Notes: generated from the sequence alone by a model not told the origin. Shown: positions 1 to 8,332, counted from the stretch's first letter. The stretch is 64,000 nt of DNA from Chroococcidiopsis sp. TS-821 (GCF_002939305.1 NZ_MVDI01000001.1:248001-312000); one strand, 5' to 3'. A program made the numbers and translations.

Positions 1-644
1 TCGCGGCAATTTTACCAACCGTACAGCAACTGATTCCGCATCTCTCGCCAAAGACGGTTCTCACCGATGTTGGTTCGGTGAAAGTTCCTGTTGTCGAGGC
101 GATCGCCCCATTGTGGCAAAATTTTGTGGGCGGACACCCGATGGCGGGAAAAACAGAAAGTGGTATTGAAGCTGCACAAAAAGAGTTATTTGTCAACAAC
201 CCGTATGTATTAACTCCGATTGAGTCAACCCCAGCGGGTGCGGTACAAATCGTTGAGGAAGTCGCGCGATCGCTACAAGCTAAAATTTATCACTGTCGCC
301 CTGAAGACCATGACCGTGCGGTAAGTTGGATTTCGCATTTACCCGTGATGGTGAGTAGCAATTTAATCGCGGCGTGTATGAGTGAGAGTAACCCTGAAGT
401 TTTAACTTTGGCGCAGAATTTAGCAAGTTCTGGATTTCGCGATACGAGTCGCGTCGGCGGTGGAAATTCAGAATTAGGCGTGATGATGGCACGGTACAAT
501 CGTCAAGAACTACTGCGATCGCTAAACTCGTATCGCCAACACCTAGACGACTTGATTGCGATCGTCGAGCAAGAAAACTGGGAAGCATTAGAACAACAAC
601 TTAAGTCTACACATTCCGCCCGACCTCGTTTTCTCAAAGAGTAA
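1..644 (+). CDS. tyrA: Prephenate/arogenate dehydrogenase, 3' part (5' end outside window)
   Basis: C-terminal part of a TyrA-family dehydrogenase, which oxidatively decarboxylates prephenate or arogenate in tyrosine synthesis. The open frame runs without a stop from base 3, so the start and most of the NAD-binding domain lie upstream of the window. Family marks seen are TDVGSVK (about 63-83), then GGHPMAGKTESG near 130-165, the substrate-side loop of the family. The helical C-terminal dimerisation domain follows and ends at TAA 642-644. An internal GTG at 78 lies inside the conserved DVGSVK motif and is not a start. Cyanobacterial members characterised so far mostly prefer arogenate; substrate choice cannot be read here. 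No partner gene follows within 600 bases. Confidence 0.9.
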   Translation, partial: AAILPTVQQLIPHLSPKTVLTDVGSVKVPVVEAIAPLWQNFVGGHPMAGKTESGIEAAQKELFVNNPYVLTPIESTPAGAVQIVEEVARSLQAKIYHCRPEDHDRAVSWISHLPVMVSSNLIAACMSESNPEVLTLAQNLASSGFRDTSRVGGGNSELGVMMARYNRQELLRSLNSYRQHLDDLIAIVEQENWEALEQQLKSTHSARPRFLKE

Positions 645-1342
645 TGAGAGTCTGTTTTATCATCACTAAGACACTACAGCGTTGAAGCGTAGCATTCCTC
701 AATTTAAGGATGTTATTACACTTGGTCATCAGGTCATAACCGTTCTAATTAATGCTATTTTATATGTGAGAGTGAGTAGTTATCTCACTAGCTTGACGAC
801 AACAAAGCCGGCAATAAGTTCGGGAATTTTGGTAAAGTGTATTTGTGTTGAAGATGCCAAGCCTAGTACTCTAATTCTGGCTTTTTAGAACTACAAACTC
901 GGTGATTCTTTTATAACAAAACTTATAGAAAGGCAAGTAGTACTATCCGTAAAGAAAGTTAGTAAAACCCTTATGCGTGTACGCGCAACAAAGCTGTGTG
1001 TACTACTTTCGCGCGTGCTCCTAAAGTAGGTATCTGTTGCTTAATCGCGCAAGCTGTCTCCCCCCCCTCCAATTCTAGAGGCTAGTTCTTATACTCGTAA
1101 AAGGTCTATTAAATCGGCAAAACGTACCAACACGAATAACAAAATTATTACGTAGAATCATTTTCATTAAAGTGCAATAACCCTGTCACAAAAATGACAT
1201 AGTAGCAATTTAAACTAAAACTAAGTTAAACAGGAAACTATCAAGGTATATACACAGTCAACAATATATAAAGAACCTTGCTAAAACTGTATTTGTATTT
1301 TTGTATCTAGTCATCAATGAGTCTTTGTTGTAAGTGAGACAT
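645..1342. other. Gene-free spacer between tyrA and the HtrA-type protease
   Basis: No convincing coding frame on either strand; short open frames lack family features and ribosome-binding sites. It holds a run of eight C at 1060-1067 and a small inverted repeat TGTCA-N6-TGACA at 1184-1199, about 145 bases before the protease start. That repeat is a possible regulator site but matches no motif I can name. Confidence 0.5.
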
Positions 1343-2605
1343 ATGCAAAACGAACCAAAAGAAAGAAGTCAATCAAACCAAGTCCACAACTCCTCAAGCG
1401 CTACGCGAAAAACCTCACTAGCCGCTCCCTGGCGTAAAAGTGCGAGTTACTTATCAATGATGTTGTTAGGAGCAGGTATCGCAGTTTCAGGAAGTAATTT
1501 AGCAACGCGACTTCAACCATCGTCGAGTGTTGCAACTTCACCGATTAGCCCTGCGATCGCCGCACCTATCCCCACAACTGACCCCAATTTTGTCGCAAAT
1601 GTTGTCGAAAGAGTTGGACCTGCGGTCGTGCGGATTGACGCATCGCGCACCGTCACCACTCGCGTTCCTGATGTCTTTGACGATCCGTTTTTCCGTCGAT
1701 TCTTTGGTTCGCAAATTCCCCGAACGCAACAAAGAGTACAGCAAGGAACAGGCTCAGGGTTCATTATTAGTTCCGATGGACGCATCTTAACGAATGCTCA
1801 CGTTGTTGATGGTGCGCGGAGTGTGAGTGTCGTTCTCAACGACGGACGCCGCTTTACTGGTAGAGTACTAGGAACCGATCCGGTCACCGATGTTGCTGTG
1901 ATTAAAATCGACGCCGATCGACTACCAACACTTACAATGGGTAACTCGGATCAACTGCGCCCAGGTGAATTTGCAATCGCGATCGGCAACCCTTTAGGAT
2001 TAGACAACACGGTAACAACTGGTATCATTAGTGCTACGGGTCGTTCCAGCAATCAAGTTGGTGTTGCTGATAAGCGCGTACAATTTATTCAAACTGACGC
2101 CGCAATTAATCCTGGTAACTCTGGTGGACCATTACTAAACGCGCGCGGTGAAGTTATTGGGATGAATACCGCAATTCTGCGCGGCGCTCAAGGCTTAGGC
2201 TTTGCAATTCCAATCAACACCGCGCAACGGATTGCGAGTCAATTGATTGCGCAAGGTCGAGTCGAACATCCTTATGTTGGAATTCAGATGGTAGCAATCA
2301 CCCCTGATTTGCGCCAAGAAATCAATAGTGACCCGAACAACGGTATCACGATCGCCGAAGATCGCGGTGTTTTGATTGTGCGAGTTCTTCCGAATTCTCC
2401 TGCTGCTCGTGCTGGATTGCGGGCTGGTGACGTAATTCGTCGTGTTAATGGTCAAGACGCAACAACCGCTGAAGTTGTGCAAAGAGCGGTAGAAAATACA
2501 AGTGTCGGGGGACAACTACAACTTGAAATACGTCGTGGTGGTAGAAATGTCAACCTTGCCTTGAATACGGGTGCTTTCCCTGCACAGTTGCAGTCTCAAA
2601 ATTAA
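1343..2605 (+). CDS. HtrA/Deg-family trypsin-like serine protease with one PDZ domain
   Basis: Periplasmic or membrane-anchored Deg protease (HhoA/HhoB/HtrA group) that degrades or refolds damaged proteins. ATG 1343 is preferred; a GTG three codons upstream (1334) is possible. Numbered from that GTG, there is an N-terminal hydrophobic segment at about 38-52, then a Ser/Pro-rich linker. The catalytic triad is His156 (TNAHVV), Asp186 (TDVAVIKI) and Ser263 (GNSGGP). A single PDZ domain follows from about residue 310, with GVLIVRVLPNSPAARAGLRAGD. Length (about 420 aa) and single PDZ are typical of cyanobacterial Deg proteases. It stands alone and is closed by a strong terminator. Which of the three cyanobacterial paralogues it is cannot be decided without an alignment. 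Confidence 0.93.
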   Translation: MQNEPKERSQSNQVHNSSSATRKTSLAAPWRKSASYLSMMLLGAGIAVSGSNLATRLQPSSSVATSPISPAIAAPIPTTDPNFVANVVERVGPAVVRIDASRTVTTRVPDVFDDPFFRRFFGSQIPRTQQRVQQGTGSGFIISSDGRILTNAHVVDGARSVSVVLNDGRRFTGRVLGTDPVTDVAVIKIDADRLPTLTMGNSDQLRPGEFAIAIGNPLGLDNTVTTGIISATGRSSNQVGVADKRVQFIQTDAAINPGNSGGPLLNARGEVIGMNTAILRGAQGLGFAIPINTAQRIASQLIAQGRVEHPYVGIQMVAITPDLRQEINSDPNNGITIAEDRGVLIVRVLPNSPAARAGLRAGDVIRRVNGQDATTAEVVQRAVENTSVGGQLQLEIRRGGRNVNLALNTGAFPAQLQSQN

Positions 2606-2631
2606 TACAACAGCAAGTTAGATAATCTTAA

Positions 2632-2671
2632 CCCCCTTCTCTCATTTTTGGGAAAAGGGGCACTTTTTTTT
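2632..2671 (+). terminator. Rho-independent terminator of the protease gene
   Basis: CCCCCTT (2632-2638) pairs with AAGGGG (2655-2660) around a short loop and is followed by an eight-T tract starting at 2664. It lies 27 bases after the stop codon. Confidence 0.8.
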
Positions 2672-2684
2672 GTCATACTATTGC

Positions 2685-2774
2685 CTAATCTTGAGGAAAT
2701 AAGTAGGCGATCGCTGTAAAAGCAAACATCGTCAATAAACTGACCAAAACAAATGCAAAGAACAAATGAGGCAT
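2685..2774 (-). CDS. Putative 29-residue single-span membrane protein
   Basis: A very short frame read on the minus strand from ATG at 2774 to TAG at 2685. The peptide begins MPHLFFAFVLVSLLTMFAF and ends AIAYLFPQD: one hydrophobic helix of about 20 residues with a short polar tail. The size and build resemble the tiny subunits of photosystems, cytochrome b6f and NDH-1 (PetN, PetL, PsaM, NdhQ and similar). The sequence does not match any of these that I can recall, so no function is assigned. No clear Shine-Dalgarno is seen. It converges tail-to-tail on the protease terminator. Chance is possible at this length; the uninterrupted hydrophobic helix is the argument for it. Confidence 0.45.
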   Translation of the reverse strand: MPHLFFAFVLVSLLTMFAFTAIAYLFPQD

Positions 2775-2985
2775 AACTAAAAAACTGCTTATTGCGAGCT
2801 TAAAAATTTATCATTCACAGCTTCAGGGCTCATCTGAGCAAACTCACCTCCATAGCCTCTACTTGGTAAAAAAACTACAGCAACATCTTGTCATCATGCA
2901 CCTGTCAAACGCAGGCAACGGATGGGAAGGAGGTTAATGCAGGAGGATAAAAGATTACTTGTTGCTTAGCTACACTTGAGCAAAG

Positions 2986-3177
2986 TTAATCCGTGTTGTC
3001 TTTTGCTGTCAATATCTTAAACTGATTTACATCAGGAAACAAGCTTTCTACATCGTAGGGATCGTCATCAACGATCTCTCGGCGAATCCAATCTTTTAAG
3101 CTACGACGTAAAGAAGATATTGTTATAGATTCCATCATTAAAGGAAAGCGGTATTTAAAACTTTGAGTAAAAAACAT
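2986..3177 (-). CDS. Small hypothetical protein, 63 aa
   Basis: I do not recognise this protein. The start at 3177 is chosen because AGGAGG lies 5 bases upstream of the ATG (minus strand). An in-frame start further upstream (3219) lacks such a site. The product begins MFFTQSFKYRFPLMM, has a basic middle (SLRRSLKDWIRRE) and an acidic segment (DDDPYDVESLFPD); it has no signal peptide or membrane span. It is flanked by AT-rich spacers and looks monocistronic. The strong ribosome-binding site favours a real gene. Confidence 0.5.
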   Translation of the reverse strand: MFFTQSFKYRFPLMMESITISSLRRSLKDWIRREIVDDDPYDVESLFPDVNQFKILTAKDNTD

Positions 3178-3219
3178 ACTATCCTCCTGAGAATACAATA
3201 AAGCTAATTCAAACAACAA

Positions 3220-3696
3220 TTTAATTTTTTAAAAATTAAAAATTTGAATTGTTGATCAAAGGATATTGCTTGCTCAGTTCCCAGATAATTACGGCTCAAA
3301 TCTAAAGATTTGATTAAATCATCAGATAACGTACAACACAGAGCTTTACTACCGAACACTATTAAACTACCAACTGCATATGACAGCCATATGAAGAATA
3401 TGTGTCGGATATTTGTAAAGCCTACTATTTAATTTTAAGCTGTCAAAGCCTAACTATACTGTTAATTTTAGTCACTTAAGTATTGCACAACTCAAGATAA
3501 ATCTGCTTCAAAGATGCAAAAAATGAATAGGTTACATTACATATATGCAATATAACCGCAACTGCACAGCTAAAGTTGAATATCAAGGAAAAAATCCAAT
3601 AACTGTAGCTTGTAATTTGCTTTCTGCTTCAGAGTAGATATTTGTATTACCAATGCTTAATTTTAACAAAACTGACCCAACAAGGCAGAAATTTTA
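3220..3696. other. AT-rich spacer with two small palindromes
   Basis: No gene seen. It contains a perfect 9+1+9 palindrome TTAATTTTT-T-AAAAATTAA at 3221-3239, just upstream of the 63-aa gene. It also has two CATATG hexamers separated by five bases (3377-3382 and 3388-3393). No domain upstream of the aminotransferase remnant is recognisable here. Confidence 0.5.
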
Positions 3697-3739
3697 ATGG
3701 AATTACGGCCAGGTCTGCGCATTAAATCGAGAGAAACGA

Positions 3740-4654
3740 GTGAGATCAGCAGAAATTGCTTTTGTCCGCAGGCTTGTAGGTAGTATTAATGTAAGTATCT
3801 GCCACTACTACGTCAAACCAGGCGATTGGGTGATTGTTGAAAGTCCAACTTGGTACGGAATGCTATCACTGTTATACAGCATGGGGGTAAGAGTTATTGG
3901 TATTCCGATGACCGCTGAGGGGATGAACTTGGAGTTATTAGAGAAGAATCTCCACACGTATCGCCCAAAGTTAATTTTTACCGTCAGCACTTTGCACAAT
4001 CCTACCGGAATCACAACATCGCAAGCACATCGTCAGCAATTGCTACAACTTGCGGAACGCTACGACTGCGTAATTCTCGAAGACAATGCCTATGAAGGAT
4101 TGAATTTTGAACCTGTTCCCGCCCCAATCAAAGCTTTAGACCGTAAAGATATCGCGACTTACGTCGGTTTACGTCGGTACTTTTTCTAAAACCTTAATGC
4201 CAGGTATCCGCGTTGGTTACTTAGTCGTTACTGGAAAGCATTATCAGCCGTTAGTCGAACGCAAGTTACTCGACGATTTGCACGTGTCTACCGTGTCTCA
4301 AGCAATTGTCAGTGAGTATCTCGCCTCAGGACACTATCGCCATCACTTAGCCCACCTACAAGCCCAACATCGTCAAAGCCAAACAGCAATGTTAGCTGCT
4401 TTGCAAAAGTATTTCCCTGCCTCCGCCTCGTGGACAGTGCCTAACGGTGGCACTTTCTTGTGGAAATGCCTCCAGTACCAATGGCTGAAATTTGTCAAAA
4501 AGCCTTATCGCGCGGAGTTTTTGTTGCTGAAGGCTCGCCATTTTTCCCAGGACAACAGGGCTATCGGGCATTACGTCTCAATTTTACACTTTCGCCAGAG
4601 AAGATCGAGCGGGGTATTTCCGTATTAGGTGAATTAGTGCAAGCGTATTTGTAA
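3740..4654 (+). pseudogene. Broken PLP-dependent aminotransferase (class I/II, MocR/GntR-type C-terminal domain)
   Basis: Fold-type I aminotransferase sequence spread over frames. Frame one gives VKPGDWVIVESPTWYG, HNPTG and an ILEDNAYEGL segment. Frame two resumes at FSKTLMPGIRVGY, where the Lys is the PLP Schiff-base lysine. Frame three carries the tail AEGSPFFPG...LRLNFTLSPEKI and stops at 4654. Two lesions are visible. The first is an exact tandem duplication of TTACGTCGGT (4159-4168 and 4169-4178); removing one copy restores TYVGTFSKT. The second is loss of one base near 4461-4464, where adding a G restores FLW-EMPP. The 5' part is also missing or degraded, and no GntR winged-helix region is found upstream. 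The product was probably a MocR-like regulator or its enzyme relative; it is not functional as it stands. Confidence 0.85.
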
Positions 4655-4658
4655 TCAA

Positions 4659-5210
4659 TTACGCATCACCTGTTTCCAAGCCTTGGGCATCATAGACCTG
4701 TTGACTAAACAATTGAAAGTCCTCCTCACAAGCAGTAAGAGCATCGAGAACCGTTGCATAGATAGGAGTGTCAAACAGATCGCGATCGCGAATTTTCGGC
4801 AACCACGATCGCAACTTTGCTAGTTCTGCTTCATTCTCATCCAACTCGGCAAAGGTTAAATTACTGATCTGCCGTTCGCGATCCAGTTCTTTGTGAAAAT
4901 CTCGGCAGCGCCCCAGAAATTCCTGATATTCCTCCTCTGCTTGCTGCTGAAATCGCTGAATCAGCATCGTATTTTGTTCAGCGTCATCAATCGCAACCGT
5001 TAGTAAATCTGCTTCGCCACCACTTGCTAAAATGTCTGTCTTTAACTCTTCTAAATAGCGCTGAAAATCCTCGCGATGAGGAAGAACGCAGACCGATTGT
5101 TGCAGGTAAAGTCCGCCCCAACTTTTGAGCTTGCGCCAGATATATACCCGCTTGGTTGAAGGCTGCGCGGGGACGCGGTAGATCAAGAGATTCCAGTATT
5201 GCTGGCTCAT
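4659..5210 (-). CDS. ChrB N-terminal-domain family protein
   Basis: About 183 aa, resembling the N-terminal domain of the chromate-resistance regulator ChrB. Typical pieces are WNLLIYRVPAQPSTKRVYIWRKL, the LQQSVCVLP segment, and the later YQEFLGRCRDF region. The C-terminal ChrB half is absent, as in many stand-alone members. The start at 5210 (MSQQYW) has AGGA about 7 bases upstream and is preferred over 5231. In proteobacteria ChrB accompanies the chromate transporter ChrA; here there is no ChrA, and the divergent neighbour is a cation antiporter, so a chromate role is only inference. It ends four bases after the broken aminotransferase, tail-to-tail. Confidence 0.7.
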   Translation of the reverse strand: MSQQYWNLLIYRVPAQPSTKRVYIWRKLKSWGGLYLQQSVCVLPHREDFQRYLEELKTDILASGGEADLLTVAIDDAEQNTMLIQRFQQQAEEEYQEFLGRCRDFHKELDRERQISNLTFAELDENEAELAKLRSWLPKIRDRDLFDTPIYATVLDALTACEEDFQLFSQQVYDAQGLETGDA

Positions 5211-5322
5211 AAGACATTCCTGTAGTTCCACTCACAAAAATAATTGCAACATCTGTTGCCTTTTTAACGAATCGCGGTTATGCTGCTCGTATGTTTGCAA
5301 CAAGTGTTGCATATCTAGGTGC

Positions 5323-6321
5323 GTGCAGGCAATGGCAGTAGCCAGGAGGCTAGGGCTTGTGATTATTTTGTGGATAGGAGTAATTCTTGTAGGAGTAGCA
5401 GCGATTGTCTGGGGGGCAGAAACGTTTGCCGAAAATTTGGGAGAAGCAGCAGTGCGGTTGCAGGTTAGTAGCTTCGCATTAGCATTACTGTTAGCAGGAG
5501 CAGAACCCGAAGAACTAGCAACCACGATCGCCGCAACTTTAAGAGGTGTACCAGCGATCGCATTTGGCGATGCGATCGGGTCAAATATTGCGATTTGTCT
5601 CGTGGCGTTAGGCGTCGGGGCAATTGTGGCACCGCTTCCCTTTGGTAAACAAGTTATGCGCTATGCGCTGTTTGGGTTTCCAATTGCTGTAGCGGCGGTA
5701 GGTTTTATTTGGAATGGTCAGGTTACGCGACTCGAAGGAGTTATTTTACTAGCCCTCTACATCCTTTATATCGGCATTATCTGGATTGTGGAACGACAGC
5801 CGCCAGCCATGGGAGAAACAGGAGTTTTAGAAGAAGCGGCGGAAGAACTGGCGCATGAGAAAACAGAAAAAGGTCGCGTTGGCAAAGAATTGCTGCTAGT
5901 AGCAGCGGGTTTGGTCGCAATGGCAATCGGTTCGGTTATGTTAGTCGAGGCAGTGCGGCAGATTACCCGTGTTGAGGAAACTCAAACCACATTGGCGCTT
6001 ACAGTTGTCGGTTTTGCCACTTCATTTGAGTTGGTCGTTCTCTGTTGGTCTGCGGCGCGTCAAGGAGCCACAGAAGTTGTTGTAGCTGGGGTTGTAGGTT
6101 CTTTTACATATAATGTCACTATGACCGTGGGAGCCGCTGCGCTGATTCGTCCTCTCACAATTACTGATGCTTCACTACTGCATAAACCTGCGATCGCCAT
6201 GCTAGCTGCATTAGTATTAGTTATCTTACTGGCAACCCCAAAAAAGCAAATCAGTCGCGCATCAGGCTGGTTTTTAGTAGCTGCCTATCCGGTATTGTTG
6301 CTGGGGATATTTTTGCTTTAA
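5323..6321 (+). CDS. CaCA-family cation antiporter (Na+/Ca2+ exchanger-like)
   Basis: An integral membrane protein of about 332 aa with roughly ten hydrophobic segments. It shows the two inverted alpha-repeats that define calcium/cation exchangers. Alpha-1 reads GAEPEELATTIAAT...FGDAIGSNI (about residues 59-91). Alpha-2 reads GFATSFELVV...GVVGSFTYNVTMT (about 227-268). A hydrophilic loop, EEAAEELAHEKTEKGR, separates the halves. The usual alpha-1 GTSLPE core is here GAEPEEL, which keeps the acidic residue of the site. It probably exchanges Ca2+ (or another cation) for Na+ or H+; the ion cannot be read. GTG 5323 or ATG 5332 may be the start. Its 5' end faces the ChrB-N gene. Confidence 0.8.
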   Translation: MQAMAVARRLGLVIILWIGVILVGVAAIVWGAETFAENLGEAAVRLQVSSFALALLLAGAEPEELATTIAATLRGVPAIAFGDAIGSNIAICLVALGVGAIVAPLPFGKQVMRYALFGFPIAVAAVGFIWNGQVTRLEGVILLALYILYIGIIWIVERQPPAMGETGVLEEAAEELAHEKTEKGRVGKELLLVAAGLVAMAIGSVMLVEAVRQITRVEETQTTLALTVVGFATSFELVVLCWSAARQGATEVVVAGVVGSFTYNVTMTVGAAALIRPLTITDASLLHKPAIAMLAALVLVILLATPKKQISRASGWFLVAAYPVLLLGIFLL

Positions 6322-6453
6322 TCTCAAATACCTTTAAATGCTGAGTTTAAGTGGAGCAACGTACCGCTTGTTAGTGCCAGAAGTGGTTGAAAAGTCAAGA
6401 TTGACGTCGATGTTTGTGGAGGAATTCTGCTATGATTTGCGTCGGTCTGTGGT

Positions 6454-7404
6454 ATGACACACTCAACAATGACTCACTCTGTCTCTGTCTCGGTTCCGGC
6501 GACAACGGCTAACTTAGGTCCTGGTTTTGATTGTCTTGGTGCAGCGTTGACGCTGTATAACCAGTTCAAGTTTACGCATCAAGAAAAAGTCGCAATTCGC
6601 GTGACAGGAACAGAAAGCGATCGCGTCCGTACAGATGCGAGTAATTTGGTTTATCGCTCGTTTGTCAAATTATATGAACATATTGGACAAACGCCACCAT
6701 CTGTGCATATAGATATTGCGATGGATGTGCCGCTAGCACGGGGTTTGGGTAGTTCTGCAACGGCAATTGTTGGCGGCTTGGTTGGTGCAAATTTACTCGC
6801 AGGCGAACCACTCGATACAAATGCGGTGATGGAGTTGGCGATTTCTCTAGAAGGACATCCTGATAATGTGGTTCCGGCGTTGTTGGGCGGGTGTCGGTTG
6901 GCGGCGAGTGTTGAGGGAAATCAACCACAAAGACACAAAGGTTGGGAAATTTGTGATGTGCCTTGGCATGAGAGTATAGTACCTGTGGTTGCGATTCCTG
7001 ATTTTGAGCTTTCGACGGCTGAGGCGCGGCGGGTTCTACCAAATGAAGTGAGTCGGGCGGATGCAATTTTTAATACGGCGCATTTAGGATTGTTGTTACG
7101 TGGGTTGGAGACGGGAAATGAAGCCTGGATTCAGGGGGCGTTGCAGGATCGGTTGCATCAGCCTTATCGTCAAGCTTTGATTCGGGGGTATGAAGCAGTA
7201 CAGCAGGCGGCGATCGCTGCTGGGGCGTATGGTTTGGTTATTAGTGGTGCAGGTCCTACTTTACTTGCTTTGACGAATCAACGACAAGCTGAGGCGGTAA
7301 TTAGGGCGATCGCCCAAGCTTGGCAGCAAGCAGGAGTGAATCCACACGTGCGATCGCTCGAAATTGATAAGTCCGGTGCGCGTAGCACGATTGAGGTAGC
7401 CTAG
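6454..7404 (+). CDS. thrB: Homoserine kinase
   Basis: GHMP-superfamily kinase that phosphorylates L-homoserine, the penultimate step of threonine synthesis, in the cytosol. The N-terminal VPATTANLGPGFDCLG (about 14-29) and the ATP-binding loop PLARGLGSSA (93-102) are diagnostic. A further mark is the C-terminal GAYGLVISGAGPTLLAL. At 316 aa it is full length. ATG 6454 and ATG 6469 are both possible starts; homologues begin close to the second. The next gene starts 9 bases downstream and is probably co-transcribed. Confidence 0.95.
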   Translation: MTHSTMTHSVSVSVPATTANLGPGFDCLGAALTLYNQFKFTHQEKVAIRVTGTESDRVRTDASNLVYRSFVKLYEHIGQTPPSVHIDIAMDVPLARGLGSSATAIVGGLVGANLLAGEPLDTNAVMELAISLEGHPDNVVPALLGGCRLAASVEGNQPQRHKGWEICDVPWHESIVPVVAIPDFELSTAEARRVLPNEVSRADAIFNTAHLGLLLRGLETGNEAWIQGALQDRLHQPYRQALIRGYEAVQQAAIAAGAYGLVISGAGPTLLALTNQRQAEAVIRAIAQAWQQAGVNPHVRSLEIDKSGARSTIEVA

Positions 7405-7412
7405 TAAGTACT

Positions 7413-7913
7413 ATGAATGATATCCAAGCAGAAATTACGGCTATTCAAGCTCAAATTGCGGCGCTACGTCAGGAACGAATTTCACTGACAACCGACCCAA
7501 TAGATTTAGAAAATGCATCTCCCGAAGCAATCGCGGCGGCTTACCGTCGTCGTGCTAGAGAAGATTTACAATTATTTGCAGAAGTCAAGGGCATTGATGA
7601 TGCGATCGCAGCTTTAGAAGCACAACTTGCACAAAAACAAATCGAGTTAGCAAAATTTTCACAGCAAAACGACTCTCTAGAACAACGTGTCGCCGCTGGG
7701 AAAAAGCAGGCTTTAGCTCAAGCTGAACGCATTAATCAACTCGCCGCTGAACTCGCAGAAGAACTGCGATCGCTCAAAGCAACAGCAGATGAACTCAGCC
7801 CTAGTTACTGGCAAGTGTACTACAAACCTTTAATTACTGGCTTTAGATCGATTTCGGTTCCCTATGTGCGTACTGATAGCGATGTTTTAACGATTGTGAA
7901 TCGCATCGTGTAA
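7413..7913 (+). CDS. Coiled-coil hypothetical protein, 166 aa
   Basis: Unassigned. Residues 1-130 are rich in Ala, Gln, Glu and Leu with heptad spacing (IQAEITAIQAQIAALRQER, then ALEAQLAQKQIELAK, then INQLAAELAEELRSL), indicating long coiled coils. A compact tail follows, SPSYWQVYYKPLITGFRSISVPYVRTDSD. There is no signal peptide or membrane span. It begins 8 bases after thrB and probably shares its transcript, but nothing in the sequence ties it to threonine metabolism. Confidence 0.7.
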   Translation: MNDIQAEITAIQAQIAALRQERISLTTDPIDLENASPEAIAAAYRRRAREDLQLFAEVKGIDDAIAALEAQLAQKQIELAKFSQQNDSLEQRVAAGKKQALAQAERINQLAAELAEELRSLKATADELSPSYWQVYYKPLITGFRSISVPYVRTDSDVLTIVNRIV

Positions 7914-7917
7914 CGCT

Positions 7918-7941
7918 ACCCTATCAATGAGGGTGTTTTAT
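7918..7941 (+). terminator. Possible weak terminator after the coiled-coil gene
   Basis: ACCCT (7918-7922) pairs with AGGGT (7930-7934) around a seven-base loop and is followed by GTTTTATT. The stem is short. Confidence 0.4.
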
Positions 7942-7950
7942 TGTGTTGAT

Positions 7951-7996
7951 AGTCCACGCAGGTGGACTTGGTTCATTGAGTCGCGAATTTATTCGC
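7951..7996. repeat. Two-hairpin interspersed repeat, copy 1
   Basis: Two adjacent inverted repeats: AGTCCAC-gcag-GTGGACT (7951-7968) and GCGAAT-tt-ATTCGC (7983-7996). The same pair, in the opposite orientation, is found at 57506-57552. It overlaps the 3' end of the methyltransferase remnant and supplies its last codons. Confidence 0.65.
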
Positions 7997-8332
7997 TAAG
8001 CTTGCACCATTACAGATTCGCGCTTTTTGAGCAACCTGAAGCGCTGAGAGATAAGAAACTGAGATACTTGTTATCCCGTTTCTCGCTAGCACTTTCTTTA
8101 AATCGGCAATTAGTGCTTTTTGCTTGTGTCTTTCTAGCTTTATACATAGTGACGATGTACTTAAAAGCGTCAAATAGTCATCAACACTATGCGTAGCTTC
8201 CCACGTCAATTGCTCGGTGGTTAAATCCTTGAATCGCCGCGATTTGATCGCCGCTTGTCCAAACTTGCTTAGACTTTCTTCCTTCCTGAGTACTTCTCGA
8301 CTCAGATTGTGCAAGCGACGGCTAAATTGCAT
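7973..8332 (-). pseudogene. C-terminal remnant of a SAM-dependent methyltransferase
   Basis: A 119-codon frame resembling only the C-terminal part of cyanobacterial class I methyltransferases. It holds KSRRFKDLTTEQLTWEATH, SVDDYLTLLSTSSL and the near-terminal SYLSALQVAQKA. The N-terminal Rossmann domain with the SAM-binding glycine-rich motif is missing, and the bases upstream (8333-8544) do not restore it. The last ~16 codons are encoded by an interspersed repeat and look foreign to the family. I infer a decayed gene truncated at its 5' end and altered at its 3' end. It could be a short expressed protein, but no ribosome-binding site supports that. Confidence 0.6.

Noticed and set aside
682-888. 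68-codon plus-strand frame after tyrA
   Set aside because: TTG start, no ribosome-binding site, composition not protein-like and no family resemblance.
2937-2969. 10-codon frame with a strong Shine-Dalgarno
   Set aside because: Too short to support as a gene; kept only within the note on the inverted decamers.
7927-8196. 89-codon plus-strand frame over the two-hairpin repeat
   Set aside because: Begins in a terminator and runs through the repeat and the antisense of the methyltransferase remnant.
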